Origin: Nonomuraea sp. SYSU D8015
GTDB taxonomy: Bacteria > Actinomycetota > Actinomycetes > Streptosporangiales > Streptosporangiaceae
Assembly: GCF_008065375.1 (NCBI RefSeq)
Contig: NZ_VJYI01000002.1
Span: 1,178,001 to 1,242,000, forward strand
Direction: 5' to 3'
DNA: 64,000 bases
Both the position numbers and the translations under genes were made by a program. The notes below the pieces were generated by a model. The model was not told the DNA's origin. It was given only the letters and a program-made list of their open reading frames with translations, and made no database searches. Of this stretch, positions 45,851 through 53,764 are shown in pieces (within the stretch, counting starts at the first letter, position 1; each line of letters begins with the position of its first letter).

Positions 45851-46555
45851 ATGAATGCAAACAGGCGAGCAACTGCGATCGCAGGCGCACTGGCCATCGT
45901 AGGCATGATCGCCGGCATGCTGAGTATTGTTCCCGCTCTCGAGGAGCCGCACTATCCCGATCTCATTTCAGCACATGAGAGCCAGGTCATCGTCGGCGCA
46001 GCTTCTCAGTTCATGATGATCCCCGCCTATGTCGGGTTTGCCCTCTACCTGTACCCGACATTGAGGACGGAGAACGAAGCGCTCAGTCTGGGTTTCCTTG
46101 GATTCAGACTGATCGCAGCGACGTTCCATCTCGTGGGCGTGATCCTCTTGCCCTTGTTTCTTGTCCTGGGTCAGGAATTTTCCCAAGCCGGCGATTCAGG
46201 TGCACCTCATCTCGAGGCCTTGGGCGAGCTGCTGCGCACGGCGCGCGACTTGGTCAACCACGTCGCGTTAATCATCTCACTGTGCCTCGGAGACCTCCTG
46301 TTGTTCTGTATTCTATATCGATCGAGATTTATCCCTCGCTGGTTATCCATATGGGGACTTCTTGGAGCCGGATCGGCTATGTCGGCGAGCTTCTTGGTGC
46401 TGTTTCGCCTGACTGATGTCGTCACGCCACTCTACCTGGCCATAAATGCGCCACTGGCCCTGCAAAGCTTGGTCTTGGCCATATGGTTGATTACAAGAGG
46501 CTTCGATACAAAGACATCGACTACGGGCCACCAGCACGACGGCCGGCGTGGCTGA
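45851..46555 (+). CDS. DUF4386 integral membrane protein
   Basis: 234 residues with six membrane helices (first: ATAIAGALAIVGMIAGMLSI) and the family's LGFLGFRLIAATFHLVGV and RFIPRWLSIWGLLGAGS motifs. The function of DUF4386 proteins is unknown. Base and codon use differ from the neighbours: ATA, AAT and TTA-like codons are frequent and GC is visibly lower, suggesting recent transfer. The ATG at 45851 follows GGGAAG by a short gap and lies 43 bases past the second operator. Confidence 0.85.
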   Translation: MNANRRATAIAGALAIVGMIAGMLSIVPALEEPHYPDLISAHESQVIVGAASQFMMIPAYVGFALYLYPTLRTENEALSLGFLGFRLIAATFHLVGVILLPLFLVLGQEFSQAGDSGAPHLEALGELLRTARDLVNHVALIISLCLGDLLLFCILYRSRFIPRWLSIWGLLGAGSAMSASFLVLFRLTDVVTPLYLAINAPLALQSLVLAIWLITRGFDTKTSTTGHQHDGRRG

Positions 46556-46593
46556 GGTCCACTCGTCCTACCTTGCTGCGACGTCCTGAGTCG

Positions 46594-46960
46594 GGTGTGG
46601 CGGTGATTTTTGCTCTCGTGCCGCTGGTGCTGTACTGGGCCATCCGCCTCTCCGCGGCGTTGATACGAGACGCCCCAGCAGTACGGCACCGCCTACTCGG
46701 CTGGCTACCGTTACCCTGATCGTCTTGGGATTGTGGGCCGCCGTCGACGCCGACCTTCCCTTCAAGACGCGTTTCGCGCTCTCCCAAGTCAGCATGGAAC
46801 GCTACGCCCAAGGCGTCCTCCGCGGCGGCGCGCCCGACTGCGCCTGGACGGGGCTCTTCCCGGTGTGCGGCCACATTGTCGGCGAGGAGGAGAGCAACCC
46901 AATCGGCGTCGAACTGCAGGTCAACGCCTACGCGCGGTCCATCCTGAACGGCTCTGAACG
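46594..46960 (+). pseudogene. Frameshifted small membrane-protein gene
   Basis: VIFALVPLVLYWAIRLSAAL and RHRLLGWLP run into a stop near 46719; the sequence continues in another frame as TLIVLGLWAAVDADLPFKTR and ALSQVSMERYAQGVLRGG with GLFPVCG. The order membrane helix, PFxxRFALS, then WxGLFPV resembles a family of unannotated actinomycete membrane proteins. The C-terminal half is missing. Confidence 0.45.
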
Positions 46961-47140
46961 GCCGCGTATTGCAACCCGAACTGCAACCCTGGCCATCTAT
47001 AATCCGAGAGTTCAGTACTCAAGATCGTGTACATGTACCCTCGGCCCTGCTGGAAATAGACCAGGCCGTCCCTTCCCGCAAGACCTGGCGGCTCTGCGGT
47101 CCGGCATAAAACCGTGAACAACCCTGTAGGATTCCGCGAG

Positions 47141-47686
47141 TTACCACACGATTCCACGACGGTCTGTGCCGCTATCCTGCGCGCGAGCTCCCGCAGGGCC
47201 TTCCTGGTCGTCAGGAGTGGATCGAAGTCGGTTGATTTCGGCGGCGGTGCTGCGCTGGGCCGTTCCCAGGAAGCGCAGGATGGCGCTGAGCTCTTCGTCG
47301 TCGAAGGCGCCGAGATCGTCTCGGGTACGTGCGATCAATCCCGCATAAGCGCCGGTGACCCGGTCGAGGCCCTCTTGGGTGGGCTCGATGAGGACCCGCC
47401 TGCGGTCGTCGGGGTCGGCCACCCGCCGGACGCAGCCCGCGGCGACCAGTCGGTCGATCATCCGTGAGGCCGATCCGGTGGTGAGATTCACGTGCTTGGC
47501 CAGAGCGCCCGGCGTCGTGGGGCCGTGACGGCCCAGCACGTGCAGGCACTGCACATCGGTGTCGGTGACTCCCAACCGGTTGGCGACAACGTTGTTGAGC
47601 TGCACGACCAGAATCGCCCAGCCGGGCACCGCGTCGCCGATGAGCTCGGCGAGCAGCGCTTCCCTGCCCGCATTCGGCTTCGTCAT
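47141..47686 (-). CDS. MarR-family transcription repressor
   Basis: 181 residues. The winged helix contains TTPGALAKHVNLTTGSASRM and the wing DPDDRRRVLI, with dimerisation helices at both ends. The ATG at 47686 (MTKPNAG) is preferred; the frame is open to 47728. It is divergent from an MFS exporter, with three related palindromic half-sites between and across the start, so it probably represses the exporter and itself. Confidence 0.9.
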   Translation of the reverse strand: MTKPNAGREALLAELIGDAVPGWAILVVQLNNVVANRLGVTDTDVQCLHVLGRHGPTTPGALAKHVNLTTGSASRMIDRLVAAGCVRRVADPDDRRRVLIEPTQEGLDRVTGAYAGLIARTRDDLGAFDDEELSAILRFLGTAQRSTAAEINRLRSTPDDQEGPAGARAQDSGTDRRGIVW

Positions 47687-47712
47687 CGTGAGATCCACTC
47701 CATCCAATGTTG

Positions 47713-47771
47713 CTGCGTCGCGCATCAATCATGCTAAGTTAGCTGCGCGACGCAGACACTGCGTGGCGCAG
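47713..47771. promoter_or_regulatory. MarR operator cluster
   Basis: CTGCGCGACGCAG (47743-47755) and CTGCGTGGCGCAG (47759-47771) form a near-perfect inverted pair (12 of 13) around ACA. A third copy, CTGCGTCGCGCA, sits at 47713-47724. TTA-rich promoter-like bases lie between. Confidence 0.7.
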
Positions 47772-47813
47772 TCATATTATCCCATCGCCTCCGACCAAGG
47801 AGCACAGCGCAGC

Positions 47814-49277
47814 ATGACCACATCCACCCGCCCCCAGAGCGGTGGCGCGGCGGCTCCCGCCCTCCTGTCCGGGCGCACGGCGTTCGTCGTTCTGGCCGTG
47901 ATCCTCATCGCGGACTTCATGGAGCTCCTCGACGCCACGATCGTCAGCGTGGCGGCACCCGCGATCGCCGAGGACCTGGACGCCGACGAGTCCTCACTGC
48001 AGTGGATGATGGCCGGGTACACGCTCGCCGCCGGAGCAGGCCTCATCACCGGTGGCCGCATCGGCGACCAGTTCGGACGCCGCCGCGTGTTCCTCCTCGG
48101 GCTGGCCGCGTTCATGCTGTCCTCCGCCGGCTGCGGGCTGGCACCGAGCTCCGGCGTGCTGATCGGCATGCGAATCGCGCAAGGTCTGGCCGCCGGACTG
48201 ATGATCCCGCAGGTGTTCGGCATCATCCGCGCCTCGTTCGAGCCCGGCGCACGCGCGAAGGCGCTCGGCGCCTACGGTGCCGTGCTCGGCGTGGCCTCAG
48301 TGGCCGGACCGCTGCTCGGTGGAGTCCTGGTCGAAGCCGAGCTGTTCGGTCTGGGCTGGCGGGCGATCTTCTGGGTGAACGTTCCGATCGCGCTCATCGG
48401 GCTGATCGTGGGAGCCCGCTTCATGCCCGAGTCCCGCGTGCAGGACAACGCCCGGCTGGACCTGCCGGGCGCGGTCCTCGCCTCCGCCGCCGTGGTGCTC
48501 CTGCTCCTGCCCCTCATGCAAGGACGCGACTGGGGCTGGCCCTGGTGGAGCTTCCTCATCCTGGCGCTCTCGGTTCCAGCGGCGGCCCTGTTCCTCATCA
48601 GGGAACGGCGGCTCGTCGCACGCGGCGGGCAGCCGATCCTCGATCCCGCCCTCCTCAGGGTGCGAGCCTTCGCCGCCGGCCTGTCGGCTTCCCTGCTGTT
48701 CTTCGGAGCTCTCGGCTCCTTCTTCCTCCTGCTGTCGCTCTACCTCCAACTGGGCACCGGACGCACCGCGCTCGAAACCGGTCTGGTGATCCTGCCCTAT
48801 GCCATCGGCTCGATCATCACCTCCGGCGTCGGTGTCCAGTTCGCCCACCGCGCCCTCCTTGTATCAGGTGCGCTGGTCCTGGCCGCGTCCCAGGTCGTCC
48901 TATTCCTCATCGTCCGTGACGGCGCCGAACCCACGTACTGGGCACTCGCCGCGCCGCTGTTCGTGGGCGGCCTGGGGCTGGGGCTCACCGCCCCGTCCCT
49001 GATCAATGTCGTTCTGGTCGGCGTGCCCGCCAAGGACGCCGGTGCCGCCGGCGGTGTCCTCACCACCGTCGGCCAAGTCGGCAACGCGCTCGGTGTCGCC
49101 GTGCTCGGGGTGGTGTTCTTCACCCGGCTGGAAAGCTTCTCCGCCGATGGGGCCACCGGCCTCGTCGCCTACGGCGAGGCCTTCACCGCGATCCTGCCCT
49201 GGCAGGTCGCCTGCTACCTCGCCGCGGCCGCGCTCATGTTCCTGCTGCCCAGGCGCGCCAACGCCGCTCACGAGTGA
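47814..49277 (+). CDS. MFS drug exporter, DHA2 (14-helix) family
   Basis: 487 residues. Helix 1 carries the DHA2 motif LLDATIVSVAAPAIAEDL (motif D1), loop 2-3 carries GGRIGDQFGRRRVFLLG (motif A) and helix 5 carries VLGVASVAGPLLGGVLV (motif C). About 14 membrane helices are expected. AAGGAG lies 12 bases before the ATG at 47814. With the divergent MarR and the following P450 it looks like an efflux and modification unit for a toxic compound. Confidence 0.92.
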   Translation: MTTSTRPQSGGAAAPALLSGRTAFVVLAVILIADFMELLDATIVSVAAPAIAEDLDADESSLQWMMAGYTLAAGAGLITGGRIGDQFGRRRVFLLGLAAFMLSSAGCGLAPSSGVLIGMRIAQGLAAGLMIPQVFGIIRASFEPGARAKALGAYGAVLGVASVAGPLLGGVLVEAELFGLGWRAIFWVNVPIALIGLIVGARFMPESRVQDNARLDLPGAVLASAAVVLLLLPLMQGRDWGWPWWSFLILALSVPAAALFLIRERRLVARGGQPILDPALLRVRAFAAGLSASLLFFGALGSFFLLLSLYLQLGTGRTALETGLVILPYAIGSIITSGVGVQFAHRALLVSGALVLAASQVVLFLIVRDGAEPTYWALAAPLFVGGLGLGLTAPSLINVVLVGVPAKDAGAAGGVLTTVGQVGNALGVAVLGVVFFTRLESFSADGATGLVAYGEAFTAILPWQVACYLAAAALMFLLPRRANAAHE

Positions 49278-49366
49278 CGGCCGGCACACCGCAGGCCGCG
49301 GCACCGCTTCTCGTACGTCCGCACATCCTCGCCACCCCGATCCGAACAGCTTCCCAGGAGATTCTG

Positions 49367-50524
49367 ATGACCGACGCGCCCCATGTCACCGTCGACCCGT
49401 TCGCCAGCACCATTCGCAAAGTCGGCGAACCCCATCCCGCTCGCGCCGTTCTGCGCGCCGCAGGTCCCATCGTTCGGGCCGACGCACCGGCCGGCGGACC
49501 GGTGTGGATCATCACCGACGATGTGCTCGCCCGGGAGGTCTTCGTCCACCCACGTATCGTGAAGGACCCGGCCTACGCGCCGGTGAGCTGGGACCCACGG
49601 ACAGCAGGTCTCGAACCGACCGCCGCCGCACAACCGTCGCTCACCACCCTCGACGGCCCGGCACACGAGAGACTGCGCCGGGCGCACGCCCCGCTCTTCA
49701 CGGCCCGGCGGATGAGCGACTACACCGAACGCATCACAGAGCACGCCCGTCGATTGCTCACCCGGCTCGCTGACACCGGTGAAACGGTGGATCTGATGGC
49801 CGACTTCACCACCCGGTTCCCCCTCACCGTGGTCTGCGACGTGCTCGGCGTTCCGCTCGAGCGGATCGACCAGGCCATCGCGGCCTGCCGGGGCATGTAC
49901 AGCACCGACCCCGAGGAGGTGGGGGCGGCGATGGCCGCCTTCGGGGAACTGGCCGCGGCCGCGCTGAGCGACGGCCGGGACGGCCTCGCCGTCGAGCTGC
50001 GCGATCGGGTCCCTGAGGAGATCACCGAGACACAGCTGCACTACCTGCTCTTCACGCTGATCTACGCCGGACAGCTCACCACCGACCCGTCACTGGGATT
50101 CCTGCTCGCGCGTGCCTTCGCCGCCGAAGACACCGCAGCGGAGGCGACCACGATCGACGAGTTCGTCCGGGAGACACTACGCCTGCACTCGCCGGCGCCC
50201 TTCAGCCTCTGGCGGTTCACCTCCACCGACGTCGAGCTCGCCGGGGTGCGGCTCCCCGCCCGCTCGCCGGTTCTCATCGACATCCAGGGCATCAACACCG
50301 ACCCCGGCCGATCGATCGGGCCGGACCTCACCTTCGGCGCCGGCCCGCACTACTGCACCGGCGCTCAACTCGCTCAACTCGAGCTGAAGGCGGTCGTGGA
50401 GGTCCTGCGGGCCGACTTCCCCAAGGCACGCCTCGCGGTGCCCCTCGCCGAACTCCAGCAGATCGACCTCGGCGGCATACAGGGCAGCCGCCTGACCGCT
50501 CTGCCGGTGAAACTGCGGGGCTGA
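49367..50524 (+). CDS. Cytochrome P450
   Basis: 385 residues. The haem loop FGAGPHYCTGAQLAQLEL places the ligand at Cys330; ExxR is in VRETLRLHSP and the I-helix reads LIYAGQLTTDPS, a variant of AGxxT with Gln at the position usually acidic. AGGAG lies six bases before the ATG. It follows the MFS gene by 89 bases. No redox partner gene is nearby. Confidence 0.9.
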   Translation: MTDAPHVTVDPFASTIRKVGEPHPARAVLRAAGPIVRADAPAGGPVWIITDDVLAREVFVHPRIVKDPAYAPVSWDPRTAGLEPTAAAQPSLTTLDGPAHERLRRAHAPLFTARRMSDYTERITEHARRLLTRLADTGETVDLMADFTTRFPLTVVCDVLGVPLERIDQAIAACRGMYSTDPEEVGAAMAAFGELAAAALSDGRDGLAVELRDRVPEEITETQLHYLLFTLIYAGQLTTDPSLGFLLARAFAAEDTAAEATTIDEFVRETLRLHSPAPFSLWRFTSTDVELAGVRLPARSPVLIDIQGINTDPGRSIGPDLTFGAGPHYCTGAQLAQLELKAVVEVLRADFPKARLAVPLAELQQIDLGGIQGSRLTALPVKLRG

Positions 50525-50540
50525 CGGCCTGCGGCGTCCG

Positions 50541-51017
50541 GTGCGGTGTCGGCGAACAGTCGTTTGCCGACACTCGGTCGAGCCCGCCGGCGCCGGCGGC
50601 GCGGTGCTCCTCCACACCCTGGCCGACGCCATCCTGAACGTCCGCATCAACGGCGCCTCGCACGGCGAGATCGGCATCAACACCCTGCTGGCGGGCTCCT
50701 ACGGACCGCCCGTCGGGCTGGCCGGCGGCGGCGAGGCGGCATGCGAGGAGCGCCTGCCCAGGGCCCGGCCAGGCGATACAGTTGCACGCCGCCAGCCCGC
50801 CAGCCCGCCGGCCCGCCGGCCCGCCGGCCCGCCGGCCTCAGTGCCGCGGCCGCTCCGCATCGAGGTCGACCCGCATCAGCCGCGCGCGGCGGAGCCGGCC
50901 GCTCTCATGCCCGGCGTCACCCGGAGCGGACGCGCCGTCGCGCTCGATGCCGAGACCATGACAGCCGCCCACGGCATGCTCCACCTCATGGTCGCGCTCA
51001 CTCAGAATGGGCCGTAA
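50541..51017 (+). pseudogene. Remnant of an M55 D-aminopeptidase (DppA-like)
   Basis: RINGASHGEIGINTLLAGSY and PRPLRIEVDP, then AALMPGVTRSGRAVALDAET, align in order with the middle and C-terminal parts of M55 zinc peptidases (where RINGxxxGExGxNAxxAG and ALMPGVxRTG are usual). The N-terminal metal site (DxEG) is missing and the middle is replaced by a GC-rich 8-base repeat. It is therefore non-functional. Confidence 0.6.
50794..50833. repeat. Five 8-base tandem repeats
   Basis: RGCCCGCC is repeated five times, the first two units with A and the last three with G. It lies inside the M55 remnant and looks like replication slippage. Confidence 0.9.
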
Positions 51018-51323
51018 GCACGAAGGCGTGGCCCGCGCCCGGCGCAGGCCACCCTCAAGATCAACCGCTTACGCGCCTGTCAGGGCGTCATCCCCTGCTC
51101 GCGCAGTTGCGCGGGCCGTAACGGCCGCCAGCCGCTGGTGTCGAGCTTGGCCAGCTCCGCCTCTACGTCTGACGTTGCCGGCGAGCGCGCCGTAGAAGTA
51201 CGGACGGCGCCCCGCGGCGGGTTCGATCCGATGCCGACCGGGACGGCCGCCCTGATCAGCGCCCCCGGACGACCCTACGCTCATGGCCACAGGCCGATCC
51301 CTCACTGCTCGCTGGAGGCCTCC
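51018..51323. other. Intergenic region without a supported gene
   Basis: Upstream region of the C-x4-C membrane protein. No coding product was recognised; the frame is open into that gene by composition only. Confidence 0.4.
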
Positions 51324-53498
51324 ATGTCCGAGGCTGTTCTGCAGGCCGAACCCCGTCAGGACGACGCCATGGCCGCCGCACGGCGGACCGGGGTGGTCTG
51401 GCTGGCCTACGCCACCGCCGCGCGGCACCTCATCCGGCTGGCGGCGCCCGCCGTGCTGGTGTTCCTGCCGATCGCCCTGCCGGCAATGCTGGGACTGGTG
51501 CTGGTGGTGGAGGAGTCGGCGGCCCTGGTCAACGGCTCGTTCGAACTGCTCGGCGTGCCCGCCCGGCCGCTGCTGATGTGGACGGCGGCGACGATGCTCG
51601 CCTCGCTGGCCGGCCAGGTGGTGGTCATGCCCGCCACGGTCGTGCTCGCCGCCGGTCTGCTGACCGGCAGGCCCGTCGCCACGTCGGCCGCGATGCGGAC
51701 CGCCGTCCGGAGAGTGCCCGCGATGCTGGGGCTCACGCTGCTCGGCGCGACGGTGTTCGCGCTGATCACGGCGGCCGGCTTCGGCATGTTGACGCTGACC
51801 GATCAGCTGCTGGGGGCCTTCCTCGTGATGACGCCCTTGGCGCTGCTCGCGATGCCGTGCCTGATGGCCGTGCCGGCCGTGGTCCTGGAGGGCCGGTCGG
51901 CGTGGCGCGCGATCGTGCGCGCGTACGGACTGCTGAGCCGTGATTTCTGGCCGAGCGTGTGGACGCTGGCCTTCGGCGTGGTCCTCTTCCCCGCCGCGGC
52001 CCAGCATGCGGCGCAGTGGGCGGCCGCCGGCAGGCCCCTCGCGGCGGGCGTGGCGACCTCCGTGCTCGGGCTGGTCGCCCCGGCGTTCCAGGCGACGGTG
52101 ATCGCCCGCCTGTTCCTGCACCACCTGGCGCACCACAGCACGCGCGCCGAGACCGAGCAGGTCGTCGCGGCCCTGCCGCCGAGCGGGCCCGGCCCCGCCA
52201 GGCCGGTGACGGTGCTCGTCGGGCTGCTGCTGCCCGGCCTGCTGTACGGCGGCACGATGCTGCTCAACCCGTTCGGCTGGCTGGAGGTGACCCAGACGGC
52301 CGTCACGGCCTCCTGGTCACGAGATGAACCCCCTCTGCAGGACGACGGGCGCCCGCGACCTGGTCTCCACGCGGACGACCTGCAGTCCGTGCACGCCGGG
52401 CCGGGCTCGCGCATGGTCATGCTCGTGGACGACCGCGCCCCGGCGAGACTGCTGATCTGCGCCGACACCGCCTGCACACATACCCGCTTCATCTGGGCCG
52501 AGCCCCCGCGGGCCGACGAGGACCGCGACATCGTGCTGCCGGATGATCCCGTCTCGTCCGGCGTCCTGCTGCCGGACGGCCGGTTCGTCCTGAGCACCTG
52601 GTCCATGGAGGGCAAGGACCACGACGACGCGCGGGCCCGGCTCGGGCTGACGATGTGCGACGCGGCGGGTTGCGTCCCTGCCCCCGGCGGCCGCCCCATC
52701 GGCGCGTGGCTGCCGGCGTCGGACGAGAGGAACGTGGCACTGGCGCCGGGCCGCTACGGCGGCCTGCTGATCGCTCAGCTGCGCGAGTTGCCGGAGCGTG
52801 ACGGAGAGGAGGACCGCGCCGTCATCTCCGTCACCACCTGTGACGACGCGGCCTGCCCGGACCCGCGGACGACAGTCCTGGCCGAGATCCCCACCAGCAC
52901 TGACGTCTCCCAGGACCACGGCCTGGCCGTCGCCGCCGCTCGGCTCAACCGCCCCGTCGTCCTCCGTTACGACGAGCGCACCGGCACCATCTACGTGATC
53001 ACCTTTGAGATCGCGGACTGCTCCCGGTTCCACGTGGAACGGCCCGTCCACGGCGGCGTGACGTGGCGCGACGACGACTTCGGAGAGCGCCCCGGCGCGA
53101 CCATGGCGGTCAGGGACGACGGCCGCCCGCTGATCGCCTACCGCGACGTGGCCGACGGCTCGATCAGACTGCTCGACTGCCGCAACCTGCGCTGCTCGCA
53201 GGCCGACACGGCCATCCTGTCCGCCCCCGGTCACGACCACGTCGTGCCCGCCCTCGCCCTGGACCAGCAGGGCCGCGCCCTGGTCGCCTACCAGGACCTC
53301 GACCGCGACCAGCTCGTCATCGCCACCTGCACGGGAACCCGCTGCACGCACACACCTGTGGCGAAGAGCCCGCGCGGATTCGGCCCCAGCCTGGCCATGA
53401 CCCTGGACGGCCACGGCCGTCCGGTGATCGCCTGGATCGAGGGCTCCCGATGGTCCGAATGGCACCTGGTCGTCACCACCCCGCTCAACCTCCCATGA
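51324..53498 (+). CDS. Membrane protein with extracytoplasmic C-x4-C repeat domain
   Basis: 724 residues. The first 290 or so hold about six membrane helices (for example AAPAVLVFLPIALPAMLGLV). A further helix (VTVLVGLLLPGLLYGGTML, about 300) leads to a large domain of beta-strand-like repeats. At least five units carry a Cys-x4-Cys near a strand end: CADTAC, CDAAGC, CDDAAC, CRNLRC and CTGTRC, spaced mostly 40-80 residues apart, often after RPLIAYRD- or RALVAYQD-like strands. This resembles a beta-propeller stabilised by one disulfide per blade. No known family was recognised. GGAGG lies before the ATG at 51324. Confidence 0.8.
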   Translation: MSEAVLQAEPRQDDAMAAARRTGVVWLAYATAARHLIRLAAPAVLVFLPIALPAMLGLVLVVEESAALVNGSFELLGVPARPLLMWTAATMLASLAGQVVVMPATVVLAAGLLTGRPVATSAAMRTAVRRVPAMLGLTLLGATVFALITAAGFGMLTLTDQLLGAFLVMTPLALLAMPCLMAVPAVVLEGRSAWRAIVRAYGLLSRDFWPSVWTLAFGVVLFPAAAQHAAQWAAAGRPLAAGVATSVLGLVAPAFQATVIARLFLHHLAHHSTRAETEQVVAALPPSGPGPARPVTVLVGLLLPGLLYGGTMLLNPFGWLEVTQTAVTASWSRDEPPLQDDGRPRPGLHADDLQSVHAGPGSRMVMLVDDRAPARLLICADTACTHTRFIWAEPPRADEDRDIVLPDDPVSSGVLLPDGRFVLSTWSMEGKDHDDARARLGLTMCDAAGCVPAPGGRPIGAWLPASDERNVALAPGRYGGLLIAQLRELPERDGEEDRAVISVTTCDDAACPDPRTTVLAEIPTSTDVSQDHGLAVAAARLNRPVVLRYDERTGTIYVITFEIADCSRFHVERPVHGGVTWRDDDFGERPGATMAVRDDGRPLIAYRDVADGSIRLLDCRNLRCSQADTAILSAPGHDHVVPALALDQQGRALVAYQDLDRDQLVIATCTGTRCTHTPVAKSPRGFGPSLAMTLDGHGRPVIAWIEGSRWSEWHLVVTTPLNLP

Positions 53499-53715
53499 GG
53501 GATGCCCTGGAGTCATGTCCCCTTGCGGACGAAATGAGATCCAGTGGCCGACATGTCATACTGCGCTCCGAATGCACGATCTCGATGGCGGGATCGGGAA
53601 ATAGTCTGATCGGCCCTTCACGTGCGGTCGTGGCCGGGGTGGTCGCGACCGCACGGCCGTGCCGCCGATCCATTGGCCGTGTCGAGGAGTAGGCGCGGCG
53701 TCCTCCCGATCAGCT

Positions 53716-53750
53716 GACGGGCAGCGCACCCAGGTCATCCGCTGCCCGTC
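53716..53750. terminator. Hairpin between convergent genes
   Basis: Perfect arms GACGGGCAGCG and CGCTGCCCGTC enclose a 13-base loop 15 bases from the stop of the minus-strand LRR gene and about 220 bases past the plus-strand gene. Confidence 0.65.
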
Positions 53751-53764
53751 GAGCCGTCAAAGGC

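Noticed and set aside
50794..50833. CRISPR-like or coding repeat array
   Set aside because: The 8-base units have no spacers and sit in a pseudogene; slippage explains them.
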